From Tenrec ecaudatus (lineage: Eukaryota > Chordata > Mammalia > Afrosoricida > Tenrecidae): a stretch of 64,000 nt of DNA. The position numbers and the translations under genes are program-made. The DNA lies in the NCBI RefSeq assembly GCF_050624435.1, contig NC_134541.1, forward strand, positions 5,033,983 to 5,097,982, read 5' to 3'. Positions 45,201 to 56,945 of the stretch are shown here, piece after piece. The notes under the pieces are model-generated. The model was given only the letters and a program-made list of their open reading frames with translations, was not told where the DNA came from and ran no database searches. Each line of letters starts with the position of its first letter. The first letter of the stretch is position 1.

Positions 45201-47634
45201 CAGCCGACAGCAGCTGCATGCACTGGGTGCGACAGGATGTCATCGGCTGGGCGCCAGCGTCCTGAAGATGGTGTGAGACCAGGCGCTGCTTGGATCTGTC
45301 ACACATAGCCTTGGGGCAGCCCGACTTGTCACCCACGACACCACCAGGGCTCACAGGGCCACTGGCGGGTGTAAGGGGAGAACTCTGATTCATTCTACGT
45401 CTTTGCTTGCTCCTTCCCTTCGGTCTGCTTGCCGTGGGCACAGCAAGCTCAGATGCGGGCCCGACTCTCCCTGCTTCTACCTCCTGCTCATGCTGAGCCT
45501 CTGCTGGTACCTGACTGTGTGGTTTGAGGGCCATGGTGAGGTGACACAGCTCCACCTGGGCTTGTGAAGTGTCTGTGGCACCACAGGGGTGGGGAGGGAC
45601 AGAGACAAACGGGACCCAGAATGGCACACCCCATGGAGTCCCCCGGACACCTTCCTGTCCTCTCAGGGGTCCTGGTTTCCTCGTTTCTCCTGGAGCACAG
45701 GCCCTCTGACTCACGGCTCCAGAGCAGAGCAAACATATCCACTGTCTGAGGGTCTGCAGCCAACGGAAGGAGACCCAGTTTACCGCCAGAGACCATTCGC
45801 GACACATTTGCTGAGAAAAGGCAGCTCACAGGGCCCCAGGCGACATGCAGAGCCCCAGGCCGCCCTCAGGCAGAGGGCACTAATGCACAGCTACCACAGA
45901 GGCACCCGGCGTGCCCGTTCTGTGTGCAGGCCGGCTGCACTCTGCAGGGGACTTCGCCCTTGGAAGCCGCAATCATTGCTCAGGGGGTGGGTGGATCCCT
46001 CCCGGAGCTCCCTGGGAAGGAGGTAAATTGCTCCTCACACCTGGTGATGCTCAGACCAAGAGGGGTTTGGTTGTTGTTGCTTTTTAGGTCCATGCTAGGG
46101 ATAATTTCTAAAGTTTCCAAAGTCTAACTCACACAGCTCCTCTTCTACAGCAGTGGGGACATTCCTGTCGCCAAGAGGCAGGGATGGACCAGCGATGGGG
46201 CAGACCCCGTAAGCATGACTTCCCACAGACTGGAGAGCGGGCCGTAGCTGATGTTTTGCTCGGGGTCAGCAAGTTGGTTCTGCCTCATAGCAACCTTAAC
46301 ATGGCCTGGTCCTGCTTGTCCTCACAACGGCCCCTGTGCCCGAGTCCACTGTCACAGCCACTGTGTCCATCCATCACGTCAAGATCTTCCTCTTCTTCCC
46401 TGCCCCTCCACTTTACCAAGCACGACGCCCTTTGCTATGGAAGCCTGAGGCATGTGTAGTCAACTGCCGCGCGACCCGAGACCTCTTGGGACTGCTGTTC
46501 TCAGACCCTGGCACAGGGGGATGATGGATCTTCACACACAGAGACAAATAGCTGAGTGGAAAATGCCTAATTTTTCTCACAAACAAAAGCATGACAGAAG
46601 CTGATGGGAAAAGATGTCAAACCAATTACAGATTCTTGTAAAATCTAGACTTTCTGGAGCCCTGGAGGCTGGATGAACCTAAGAAATGACTTCTCTGAGA
46701 TTGTCTTGTGGGAATTCCGGGGACTCAGTGCCGTTAACCTGGAGAAGGTGGCTCCTGGCACGTTGGAGGCAGTGGTGGTGGCGGTTCAGAGGAAGGATTC
46801 TGGCATGGCCCATGTGCCGGACCCCCAGATTCAGTCCTCAGACAGCAGGCCTCACGTGTGGCTGTCTGGGGATGCTGCGCAGGCTATGGGGGAATCTGCT
46901 GACAGAGACGAGTGAGGAGGAAAGGCCTGGCAGTCTTCTACAGACCGTCAGCCAGCAGGCACCCTATTGGCGGTGCCCCTTGTCAGAGGCAGACTTCCCA
47001 ACAACTACTAGCAGTGATGGAACAGCACTGGGGAAGGCTAGTGTCTAGAAGCCCAGCGACCGCAAAGATGTGCAGCCTCAGAATCGCCGTGGTCTCCTCT
47101 GGCCTACGGGGGCACGGTGGGTGACTGGTTCCTGAAACCACGCCTGGCACACAATAGAGGCTCAGCAAATGGCAGTTGCACAAACCCAGGCTGGGAGGGC
47201 AAGCTCTGTGCACACACAGCCTGGCACCTGTGAGGCTGAGTGAGTGGGGCCACATGCCTAGGGCATTGTGTGCATTACAGAGGCACCCACCCCGAGAGAG
47301 CCGGTGGAGAATGGTCCCATCACCTCAGGCGCCTTGTGGGCTTCTTCCATCTGCTCTTGGGTCTGTGCCTCCCTCTCCCCTCTCGTTTCTGTGACCCGGA
47401 TTCCACCGTGGGCCTGCCCTCCCCACACCCACCAGCTGCCGGGCGCCTGCACTGCTGGGCCCACCTTTAGCAGGCATCTCTTGGGGGTGGTGCTGCTGAC
47501 TTTTCTGGAAGTCCCTCTGTGCCAGGAGAAAAAGTGCGTGCACTAGCTAGTCCAGGTCGTTTTCCAAGCTCCGGCCCCCTCGTCCGAAGGACGCAGGGAA
47601 CTATTAGAAAACGCAGGCGAAGAAGGGGAGGCTT
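45201..47634. other. Intergenic, nothing recognised
   Basis: No gene supported. A MIR-like end (CCTGGCACACAATAGAGGCT) is visible near 47145-47170. Confidence 0.4.
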
Positions 47635-47880
47635 GTGACAACTTTGATAAATGGCGAGTCCATTTCCCATGTGGCCCAGCTCATTCCAATTTCCAGCCGT
47701 TAAGAGTCTCCCTTTTTCATCCGCCCTTCGCTAAGTGCTGAGGTATGAACAAAATCCACCCCCGGTCGGGCACCTAATTTTTATTAATAATCTCTGCACC
47801 CAATCCATCATCGTTAACTAACGGGAGGGCGCCGCGTAATGGATGGAAACCTGATGGGAAGAAGCATGACAGCTGGCCGC
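47635..47880. promoter_or_regulatory. Candidate conserved noncoding element
   Basis: Non-repetitive block with CACCTAATTTTTATTAATAA, CATCATCGTTAACTAACG, GCGTAATGGATGG and CATTCCAATTTCC cores; homeobox and TEAD-like words in GC-rich context. No coding signal. Lies about 15 kb upstream of the PCK1 start. Confidence 0.3.
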
Positions 47881-47934
47881 CCGGCCCCTCCTGAGGGATC
47901 CTGCACCACCAGCTGCATCGCCAAGGATTCCTGG

Positions 47935-48040
47935 CGGCCCGGTGCTGGAGCGCGTGGCTGCGAGGCCCAGCGTCAGTAGTTCAAACCCATCAGTGGCGCC
48001 GCCGCGGGAGAAAAGGTAGCCATTTCAGAAACTACCATCA
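47935..48040 (+). mobile_element. AfroSINE 5' half, sense
   Basis: GCCCGGTGCTGGAGCGCGTG, GTAGTTCAAACCCATCAGTG, CGCGGGAGAAAAGGTAGCC; the 3' body is missing. Confidence 0.7.
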
Positions 48041-48299
48041 TGTGGAACAAGGGAGTCTTTGGGACACCAGTCAACTGTGCTCTGTTGGCCATCCGTGCGG
48101 GAAGCTGTTGTGGTTAGCTGCCCTTGGGTTGGTCCCCACTGTGGTGACAGTAAATCTACCAGAACAGGACATTGTCCAATCTGGTGCCACTGTCATGTCA
48201 CGGGCATGCTTGAGCTCTTTGCTGAGGCTGCTGCATGAGTCCATCTCCTGGGGGTGGGGGATGTTCCTCTAGTTTGCAGGGACCCTCTACTTTGGCAAG
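48041..48299. other. Intergenic, nothing recognised
   Basis: Unique DNA, no supportable feature. Confidence 0.3.
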
Positions 48300-48700
48300 C
48301 AGGATGTCTGTGATGAGTTGGATTGTGTCCACCCCGGGCCCAGATGCACGTCATAAATCCTAACCCTGCACCCTCGGTTGTAAACCCACTTGGGAGTGGG
48401 TTTTCTTGGTTAATGAGATAGGATTAGAAGAGGGTGTGTCTTAAATCAATCTCTCGTGAGATGTCACGGAGGTTAAACCCCAAAAGTGAGGCAGCAGAGA
48501 TGAGGAAAGAGAGACGCCACACCTCAGGGAGAGCATGCAGGAACAGACTTTGAAAAGACACAAAGACCTTCCTCCGGAGCCAGCAGAGAAAGACCTTCCT
48601 CCGGAGCCAAGGCCCTACACGTGAACTTCTAGGCTCATAAACAGCATGAAAATAAATTTGGTATTTATTTAACAACATAAAGGACAAAGGGTGGGCCTTT
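48300..48700 (+). mobile_element. MaLR-like LTR
   Basis: GGATTGTGTCCACCCCGGGC, TCATAAATCCTAACCCTGCA, TTAATGAGATAGGATTAGAA and the end GACCTTCCTCCGGAGCC ... AACTTCTAGGCTCATAAACA with AATAAATTTGGTATTTATTT. This order is that of mammalian MaLR-type solo LTRs. A related copy lies in reverse at 62125-62460. A 19-base AGACCTTCCTCCGGAGCCA motif is duplicated in it. Confidence 0.6.
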
Positions 48701-48794
48701 TGTTAGAGACTGGGCTTCTCTGGTGGCATGGTCAAAAGGAGTAAGCCCAAGTCTCACCACTCTTGTTTCTAGGGAACATTCTGGTTGCATTTTT

Positions 48795-48990
48795 CCCCAG
48801 GATGAATTCATTCATTCTTTTTGTTCAATATTCTTCAATAACACCATCTTCTTCGGTCTTCCTTATCTACTGTCCAGTTTTCGCTGCCGATGAGACGATG
48901 GGCGGCTGAGTCAGAGATGCCACGTCCTCAAAGTCACACCACCTTGGCTTTTTAATACTTTACAGAGGTCTTTTGCAATAGAAGGGCCCC
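48795..48990 (-). mobile_element. RTE-clade LINE fragment (reverse transcriptase C-terminus)
   Basis: On the minus strand it reads KDLCKVLKSQGG-VTLRT, matching the RTE motif KDLFKVLKSKDVTLKTK, then a broken region that corresponds to the YACESWT segment (CRKLDS-like). Stops and frameshifts show it is dead. Confidence 0.7.
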
Positions 48991-49327
48991 CACATCGCTG
49001 CCCAGGACTTGGGAGGCAAAGGGTTGAGAGTTAAAAACCAAGGAGATATTTCAAAGCCAAGTTGAAAAGCAGAGTCGAAGGGGCTGAAACACGGGCATGG
49101 AGTAGATGAAAGGGACTCCCAGCTCCCTTGTACCCTGGCAACCTTCCCTGGACCTGCTTCCCCATGCCACACTGGTCACCACACATTGAGCAAGCCCAAC
49201 GCAGTGTCCCCAGGCCTGTGGCATCACAGGGAAGAGACGACTGCTCAGCAAAGTTTCAAGAGGCGCACGCTGACCCCTGGAGCCTGCTCTGACACCACGG
49301 AGTTGGCTCTGACACAGTGGTGTTCTA
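48991..49327. other. Intergenic, nothing recognised
   Basis: No supportable feature. Confidence 0.3.
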
Positions 49328-49380
49328 TTCCGATGCATGGTGTCGCTGTGAGTTGGAGTCAGTTGGCAACATCGGGCTTT
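49328..49380 (+). mobile_element. AfroSINE 3' end fragment, sense
   Basis: GGTGTCGCTGTGAGTTGGAG followed by TCAGTTGGCAACATCGGG resembles the GTCGCTATGAGTCGGAATC end of the family. Confidence 0.5.
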
Positions 49381-50689
49381 AGCCACGTGGACACAGAGCA
49401 TCTCCTCTCGGGTGTGGCAGAGCCTCACTCTTGGGATGCCCTCTCGGCCCTCACCACCACTGGCCCAGGGCTGCTTTGGGAAATGTCGGGTGGCTTTCTT
49501 GGGTCTCACAGGTGTCAGGGAAAGATACTGGCATTGACGGGAGTGGGGCGGTTAGCTGGTGTCCTACAAAGTGCAGTGTGGAGTCTGCCCCAAAGGTTGC
49601 CCCGCTGGGAACCACTGTAGCTGTGTCATCATGGGGGTGGTGGTGAGGAAGGGGTACGGCATTGTCCTGTAGGCACATCCCTCTTGGCCGCACACGGGGA
49701 GGGTGTATGGGGGGGTGGGCTAGGGGGTGCTCAGGCTGGTTGTGCACTCTGCCTGAGTCACCTTAAGCATCAAAGCCCAGGGCAGAGCAGTTCGAATTAG
49801 TGATTCATTGACATTCTCCAAAGTAATCTTTTGCATACGCACGCCGATCAATAAGCACTTGGATGAGTGCAGAAGGATGGTGTTCCAGGACCCCGTGTCC
49901 GCTTTTATCATGAGGTTGTCCATCACCACGGCCCAAATGCCAACTCAACACCCCAAACACAACCTGACTTAACGGGTCCCTTCTCTGGACCGGGGTGAGT
50001 TAATTTATTCATTTATTCATTAAACCTCTCAGGGTGATTTACCATCTGGGAAAAGAGGTGATGGCGGCAATGCTGTGGGTTCAGACTTCCCACAGTGCAC
50101 ACCGGAACGAGCTGCTTAACTTCAGGAGAGATTGGAAAGTGTTTCCAGAGTGGAAGTTTTAAAATGAGAAGAAAAAAACAAGAGAGAGTGCCACTGTTCC
50201 AGGGGTGAATTATTCTACACGGATATATAAAAATGCAATTATGTATCCGTCACTTTCAGGAAACCCGTTATGAGAATGGTATTATAAAAATGATAGGGTT
50301 GTTATGAAATAAGAAATTTAGCCTCCTTGTTTTTTGGTCTTGTTCTGTTTGCATTAAGATATCATAAAATGGTTCTCTGAACACCAATGGAGGTTCCTCA
50401 CTTGCTGGGCCCCGACCAAAACCAACTAAAGAACTGGCCTGGTGTGGGGGGGTGACTCGTTCTTTCTTTCCGTGGAGAACAGAGCAGAAAGCATGGCCCC
50501 CGCAGCCACTTCCTCCTGAGGCCTGACCCAGAAGTGGTTCTCTGTGAGTGGCCGTGCAGAGTCCACACCTGACACAGCTGTCTTGGCCTCTGAATTGAGT
50601 TCACGGGAAGCAACTGTTAGGAATAGACTTGGGACACTCGGACTTCCCACCTGCCTCCCCCAGAATCTGTGTTGAATTCTTTGTCTGTG
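49381..50689. other. Intergenic, nothing recognised
   Basis: An ATTTATTCATTTATTC repeat lies at about 50003-50022. An AT-rich unique stretch spans 50155-50390. No gene. Confidence 0.4.
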
Positions 50690-50885
50690 TACTTGGTGGC
50701 CCCAATGATTTGTGCTCAGCCGCTGATGTAAAGGTTGGCCCTCTGAACCCACCCAGTGGCACCAGCAGAAGAAAGTTCTGGAGAGCTGACCTCATGGAGA
50801 TTTCAGCCAGGAAAACCTTCATGGACCAGTTCTTCTCTGTCATACACCTGGGAATGCCATGAGTTAAAATCGACTTAAGGGTAAG
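50690..50885 (+). mobile_element. AfroSINE, sense, near full length
   Basis: TGTGCTCAGCCGCTGATGTA, AAGGTTGGCCCTCTGAACCC, AGAAGAAAGTTCTGGAGAGC, TTTCAGCCAGGAAAACCTTC, ATGCCATGAGTTAAAATCGA. This is a subfamily with a CACCCAGTGGCACC middle. Confidence 0.8.
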
Positions 50886-50889
50886 CAGG

Positions 50890-51155
50890 TGTTTGAGGGG
50901 CTTGGGGTGGGGGTGGGGGATCCTGTGGATGTGGTTCTCTTTAGACATAGGGCTTTGTTTGCCATGTTGGGTAGCTCGTACCCAAGTAAGGTACGGTCAT
51001 CATGGAACCCCCTTCTGAGTTTTAAGGAGAGACTTTACACACACACACACACACACCCCTCTTTTAGTCTCCCAAATCCTGAGAAGATACAATTCATTTC
51101 AAGCCACTCACTGGTGGTCTTATTATTGTGTCACAAAACACTAAGCAACTAAGAC
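50890..51155 (+). mobile_element. Possible LTR 3' portion with (CA)n
   Basis: A pure (CA)n run at 51036-51056, followed by CCACTCACTGGTGGTCTTAT and ACACTAAGCAACTAAGACA, which resembles the end of a MaLR-like LTR (GTGGTATTT ... GACTAAGACA). Left edge uncertain. Confidence 0.4.
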
Positions 51156-51804
51156 ACAGCTCTTCTGTCTTTGAATTATAATCTTTGAGAACCAGAGAGG
51201 GCGGCCAAAGGGAACTTTCCAAAAGGAGACTGGCTCCTCCCTCAGCCACCTGAGGCCTGGCAGGGTCCCTTGCCCCCCCCCCTACCTTGAGGGGGCTCTG
51301 TCCAAGGAGCCCCATCACTCTGCAGGGCCCGGGGGCTGAGCTGCTCCAGGGCTTAAAGTGCCCTTGAACTCAGGCCTGCTCAAGCCCCCAGGCTTGGCCG
51401 GCAGAGAGCGTGGCTGAGTCTTTCCTGCAATTCGCCCCTGTCCCATGGAGGCGAGGCTGGCGCCTTGCTTGGGCAACAGTGTTTGGACTGAGAGCCCAAT
51501 GAAGGCGTTGCCCCTGGACAGAGGAAAGGCAGCCTCAGGCCAGAGAGGACACGATGTCCAGAGCAGGCCTGTCCACCTTCTTCTGAGGACAGGACACATG
51601 CACCTTAGCAGGGATGTGGTGGTTGCAGAAGGCCGTCTCAGAAGGAGGGATGGTCAGACTGGAGGCAGAGACCCTCCTGTGGGCACCTGCCTCAGTTTCC
51701 ACATCTGAGACACGGGCAGAGGAAGAGTGTGGTTGCTGCTGGCTTCTGACTCTCTCATAATGGCCTCATGGCTGGCTCCAGAGAGGCCACCAGAAAGCAC
51801 AGAG
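51156..51804. other. Intergenic, nothing recognised
   Basis: A short MIR-like word (CTGCCTCAGTTTCCACATCT) lies at 51689-51708; otherwise nothing. Confidence 0.35.
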
Positions 51805-51960
51805 TTTCAGTGGCTGATTTCTTCCTAATCTGTCTGAGTCTGGAAGCTCTGATGGGACCTGTTGGGCCTCATGACAACCTACGAGTCTCCAGAGACAAGG
51901 AGGTGGCGGGATGGGTGGCCCACACTGGCCAGGAATCGAACTTGGGTCTCAGTCCTTCAT
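51805..51960 (-). mobile_element. Unclassified afrotherian interspersed repeat, third copy, antisense
   Basis: Reverse complement of the GAGCTTCCAGACTCAGACAG core seen at 37240 and 45145. Translations of this copy and of the 37240 region share FFLICLSLEAL, confirming relatedness. Confidence 0.5.
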
Positions 51961-53436
51961 GGAAGGTGAGAGTCGCCTGGGGTCCACAGTCACTGCCACC
52001 CCACCCCCACAGACCCAACGAGTGTTAGCCATCCTCAACTGCTATTCTCTTTCAAGATAGCAGAACTGGGGCCAGGGACAGCAACCCAAGATCACCTCGC
52101 CCCCCCACTGCTAACTTGGGCAAGTCCCAACTGTCCCCATGCAGAGTGCACAACCCACAGGACCGACACTCCCCACCCCACACACACCTCACCCCCACGC
52201 GCACCCACCCAGGGGTGGCAGGCTCAGACAGTCTGCTGCCGTTCCCAGAGACGAGAACACTTATAATTTGTCTGGCGTCTTAATTTCTCCTAAGACACAA
52301 TGACAGGTGCCTTGGCTCGCCCCCTCTGTGTTGGCTTTCATGATTCTGCTCTTTAGCTCTCCGGGCTCACCCACTCTTCTCGGCATTCAGCTGCCACTCA
52401 GTCTCACCCCTCCGTCTGCCTGGCAACCCACTATTATGTGCTTATTTTATTACCTGGTTTCCTAGCCTGAGCTATGAGTCACCTCTCACCCTTCCCCACT
52501 GTCACACAACTCCTTGGCTGGGCTGGCCTTCCTTCTGGCTGGCCTCCACACCTCCTAACTTTCAGGGGCCGGTTCCAGGGAAACCTGGGGCCCGGGGCTT
52601 CGGAGATCTGAGAGATGTATCGGGCTGGCCGTGGCTGTCACAAGGTGAGGGCAGCTGGGGCAAGAAGAGTAAGCATGACCACACAGCGGGAGGAGTGCGG
52701 TTCTACGGTGCAGGGGGAAACCGCGGGGTGGGCATGTGGTTTGTGGTGTGCGGGCTCAGCAGCAACCCTGCGACGCAGCTCTGACCAACCCGGGTGCGGG
52801 CGGCCCCTTCAGTCAGCAGCAGGCCCGAGGGCCACCTGATCGCCGGCTCCAAGTCCCAGTGCCCAGCCTCACTTGTCCCCGGGAGCAATTGTATCCTCAA
52901 ATGCAGAGCAGTGCAGAAAGTGTCCAGCTTCCTTTGAATCTGGGGACAAGGGAGATAAACAGGAACCCAAAGAGGACATGAGGTGACAAGTCGAACGCAA
53001 GGGCAGAACTTGGACCCAAGACAAAAGTCAAGACTCCCCTGGACCTGATTGCTTGGCTCCCGGATGGTTATGTAAATATAAGTTAATGTTCACAACTCTG
53101 CAGTCCAGGCACAGGTGCTCAGGCAGCTTTAGAATCATCCTGGGTGGTTTGGGAAGAGTTAGGAACGTCTCGTTTTAAGGAAATCCAGTGCGTGAAACAT
53201 TCAGTTACATAACAAGTCAAGCTGATGGCTTGAGTTATGGAAGAGAGCATGGGGATTCAGTGTTCCTTTAAAAACAACAACAACAATTTTTTGAATGCTG
53301 TTTTGGATTGACACTGGTATGGAATGCTAGATCCGAGAGTCCGTTGCTCCTAGGTAGCTTCTCTCTTTCTTTTTCAAAAGGATGTATTCTACGGGCAGCG
53401 GTGGTTGAGAATACACACACAGAACGTACCGCGATC
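51961..53436. other. Intergenic, nothing recognised
   Basis: Unique DNA with a C/A-rich patch at 52160-52210 and AAAACAACAACAACAA at about 53270. No gene. Confidence 0.4.
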
Positions 53437-53648
53437 CAACCATGTAGTGACGCAGTCCAACCATGCAGTGACGCAGTCCAACCATGTAGTGACGCAGTCC
53501 AACCATGCAGTGACGCAGTCCAACCATGCAGTGATGCAGTCCAACCATGTAGTGACGCAGTCCAACCATGCAGTGACGCAGTCCAACCATGCAGTGACGC
53601 AGTCCAACCATGCAGTGACGCAGTCCAACCATGCAGTGACGCAGTCCA
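53437..53648 (+). repeat. 21-bp minisatellite, ten units
   Basis: Ten tandem copies of AACCATG(T/C)AGTGACGCAGTCC with ATG at 53442 and then every 21 bases to 53631. TAG and CAG forms are interspersed. Because 21 is a multiple of three, frames stay open and yield a heptapeptide (QSNHAVT-like) repeat. No evidence of translation. Confidence 0.95.
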
Positions 53649-54094
53649 GTGACGTGGGTGATGCTGTTTGATTCACATAACCATTCTCTGTCTCCTTTGG
53701 AGACAAGCTCTCTTCCGGCCGGGTTCTTAGAAGAGACGCTAGTTAAGAAAGTTGAAAGAAGAGGAGCTTGGAACCACAAGGTGCTCAGAGGTGGAGCACT
53801 CCAGAAATCATGTCCTCCGAGTCTTTAGGATTAAAATGAGGAAAGAGAGGACCTGAGAGGGCTGGAGGCTCATCCAAGCATTAGAAACCAGATCTCTGGA
53901 CTCTTAAACCAACACTCTCCCCAGCGGCCATGTCTACTTACTTGCCTCCTTGATAGGAGGCCTTGAGACTTTAGAGTCTAGTGAAAACCCATCTGGTCTC
54001 TGTTCACCTGAAACAACTGAGGAAGGAGAGTCGGGAATTGGAGGAGAAAATGGAAGGCCCGGCTAGTCGGCTCCATAAGCAATTGCCTCCCTTT
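53649..54094. other. Intergenic, nothing recognised
   Basis: No gene or repeat that I can support. Confidence 0.35.
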
Positions 54095-54240
54095 CCTCGA
54101 GAGCAGAAGAACTAGATGGTGCCCAGCCACAATGACTGCCCTTTGGGATGAAAGGTTCTATAGCAAAATCCTATTCTGAGGGGGAGAAATGCAGAACAGA
54201 ATCTCGACTTCTCAGGGACTGCACACTTTCTAGAACACTT
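54095..54240 (+). mobile_element. Unclassified repeat related to 42005-42150
   Basis: Shares the GAGA-CAGA-GAACT, GGTGCCCAGCCAC and AAAT..AGAACA..TTCTGAC-type order with the other locus. Diverged; family unknown. Confidence 0.4.
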
Positions 54241-55944
54241 TCAAAGTAATTCTCTGAAATAATCTTTATACCTTCAACCCAATCACACCTCCTCAAGTCT
54301 TCCCAGCGCTCAACAAGAGTTTAGCTTAACGAGTACAGCATGCCAGCCTTGGAGCACTGGGCCCTTGTAAAATCTACCTATATGGGATTGAAGTAACAAA
54401 GGTAATTCAGATTAGCTGGGGACCACGGCAAGTAGGTTTATGTTATGAGAAGGAACAAGAAGGAGGTGAAAACAGGCGCACCTCTGTAATGTCACCAATG
54501 TCACTGGGTTGGGCGGGGCAGAGGGGGCAGAAAGGGCTGACTTGGTGGATGTTCTGCTGGGTCAACAGTGATAACCGCCAATAAAACAGAACACTAGAAA
54601 ACAAAAACAGACACGTTTCTCCTGGTTTCCAACCGCTCCACACGCCCTTGTTCTGTCCCGTCAACTGTCTCTCGGTCCATGCACAGCTTCTCGGTGAGGA
54701 GGAGTACAAAGACGCCATGTCCATCTTCGTTAGCTATGACCCACACCTGGTCTGTTACCCACCTGGAAGTCTCTCATCTGTCATTTTGACGGAGACCTGG
54801 TTAAAGTTTACCTTTTATGATCGTTCAAGAAAGCCTTTGCTAAGCAAATTCACCAGGCCAATGGGATTTCTGGAGGTTGGCGAGCCTCCTGAGCAGCCAC
54901 GGCGGTTTTAGACACACTGAGCAGGGCCCAGGTGGAGCCTGCGTGGATTTCTCCGGGGAACCTGTAGAGGATGTCAAAGGTATAATCATGAGAGGGCTTG
55001 CGAGTTCCAAGTCGTTCTTATTTGTTGCGTAATCTCCCCCTAGAGGATGCTATTAAGTCAGCGTTTTCTTCACCAAAGTGGCTGTGTTGTGTTTTTTAGT
55101 TAAGAAACCATTTGAAATTTTAGTCATTCATATAGTCTTCTCAGACGTCTGTCCTAATTTCAACAGGGCAAACTTCTGGTCCATAGAACCGCTGTCGCCA
55201 CTCCAGCTTACTGGGCAATGGGCCACCAGCTGCAGCCCCCGAGCCTGTTTCTGAGTCTGTAGCCTTCAGGGAGGGTTCTTCCTTCCAGCGGCTGGCGGGG
55301 CAGACGCTTCATGAGTGCCCCGAGCAGGTGGTACAGGGTCAGTAAAGGCTGAATGGGTTTTCCAGGAAACACTTCCCGGGCAGGGGCAGGACCAGAGAGG
55401 ATAGAGAAAGGATCAGGGCCTAGAGGGTCTGGAGGGGGTGAGGGGACACTCACTCTTGGTCACTTTCTGCATCAGCATCATACGGTGTCTCCCTAGATGC
55501 TCCCCGCAGGCCCATGAGGACGGAATGGCGCATGATCATGGCTCGTGAGGGCCTGGGGGTGCAGAGTCAGTCAGGGCTGCAGGCAGGGTTGAGACAGGAC
55601 GATACCCCCTTCCCCCAAGACTATCTCCCTGAGACTCTCTTTACCTTGAACCCAAACAAGCTGCTGCTGAGGTCACCTTGAAGCTAAATCACAGTTTGGC
55701 CCACAAAACAGAGACTATCGCCCACCAGAGTTCAACTCCTTAATATATATATATATATTTCAAATCACCTCTATGAGCCCGAATGGTCCCCAAGGACTTT
55801 TGAACAAAGGTGAAAGGGTAGGGACGCTAGAGGCGTGGGGACAGAGCTGGCAGATGAGAAAGAATGAGAAGGCGCCCCACGTGACTGGACCTGGCTGGGC
55901 CCGCAACCTTTCATGGGAAGAAGCAATAGGCTATGTGGGTGGGG
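54241..55944. other. Intergenic with no established gene
   Basis: Contains a pure (TA)n run at 55741-55758 and a minus-strand block at 55208-55560 with weak exon-like features, discussed under findings. Nothing here is recognised. Confidence 0.4.
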
Positions 55945-56110
55945 AGGTCGAGTCCAGCTCCTAGTCGCCCCCTAGGACAGAGTGGGACAGCCCCGGGAGG
56001 ATTTCCCAGGCTGTGATGGTTACTGATGTAGACGGCCCATTTTGCTCCCAGGGCGCAGCTGCTGTGTTCGAAGCACTGGCCTTTCAGTTAGTAACTGGTT
56101 TCAGGGCTTG
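55945..56110 (-). mobile_element. AfroSINE, antisense
   Basis: GGTCGAGTCCAGCTCCTAGT, CCCTAGGACAGAGTGGGACA, TTCCCAGGCTGTGATGGTTA, GTTCGAAGCACTGGCCTTTC, AGTTAGTAACTGG. Confidence 0.8.
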
Positions 56111-56214
56111 TTGCTGGTCTAGATACAGACTGAGATTTAAAACCCACCAGATTCCATTGGTAAGGAACTTCAAGATTTTAAGTTGGGCAATGGCTAACTG
56201 GCTGACCAGTTTAT

Positions 56215-56355
56215 TCTAGCTCCCAGTGACCCCTTGGGTGCAGAGTGGAACTGTCCCAGAGGGGCTTCCTGGCTGGGACATTGGGGAGCAAGTGCCTCTG
56301 GGTGGGTATGAACCGACAACCCTCTGGTTAGTAGTCAAGCACTCCACCGCCTCTG
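56215..56355 (-). mobile_element. AfroSINE fragment, antisense
   Basis: AGCTCCCAGTGACCCCTTGG, GCAGAGTGGAACTGTCCCAG, GGGTATGAACCGACAACCCT, CTGGTTAGTAGTCAAGCACT. Confidence 0.75.
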
Positions 56356-56654
56356 ATGTCACCCACAGACTCTGAGGCAGACATATACAGGCATTGGGGC
56401 ATCACACACAAGACTTCAACGTAGACGCGTGACATGAAGCTCTGCCCTGAAAAGTCACTCTGTAGTGATTTCCCAGAGGCCCCTTGGCTCCGGACTCCTG
56501 ACCAGTGAGTGCTCACAGACAGGGGTACAGGAAGAAGTTCTGTAGGCACCCCTGAAGATGGAGACTGACGTTCAATCAACGAAACCATTGGGCTTTGTTT
56601 TTCGGCTCTTTGGCATTACTGAATGATTTAAATGACTGATGCACACTCTTATGC

Positions 56655-56755
56655 CCAGCAGGCTGCATGTGTCCTCTTGTCTAACCTGCCTGACAACCCT
56701 GGGAACAGGAGGAAGGGTGGCCACATCCCAGGAAACTGAGGCTCAGATGGACTAG
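56655..56755 (-). mobile_element. MIR fragment, antisense
   Basis: TAACCTGCCTGACAACCCTG followed by CAGGAAACTGAGGCTCAGAT, the standard reversed MIR core. Confidence 0.6.
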
Positions 56756-56797
56756 GGAGTCTACACCAGATCCATCTTCCCAGCCGCTCATGAACCC

Positions 56798-56945
56798 CCT
56801 CTGAGTCACTGTGACCCTCTAGGGCAGAGCAGAAATGCTCCATCGCTTTCCTGAGACCCTCCAGACCTCTGTGGGAGCAGACTGGTCTCATCTTCCTCCC
56901 TCGGAGAGGCCAGTGGGTGCCAAGTGCTGCCCCAGCAGTCAGCAG
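56798..56945 (-). mobile_element. AfroSINE, antisense
   Basis: GAGTCACTGTGACCCTCTAG, GGCAGAGCAGAAATGCTCCA, GGGAGCAGACTGGTCTCATC, TTCCTCCCTCGGAGAGGCCA. Confidence 0.75.

Noticed and set aside
54648..54911. 87-codon frame (SVHAQLLGEEEYKDAMSIF)
   Set aside because: Looks protein-like by eye, but I recognise no family and see no splice or promoter support.
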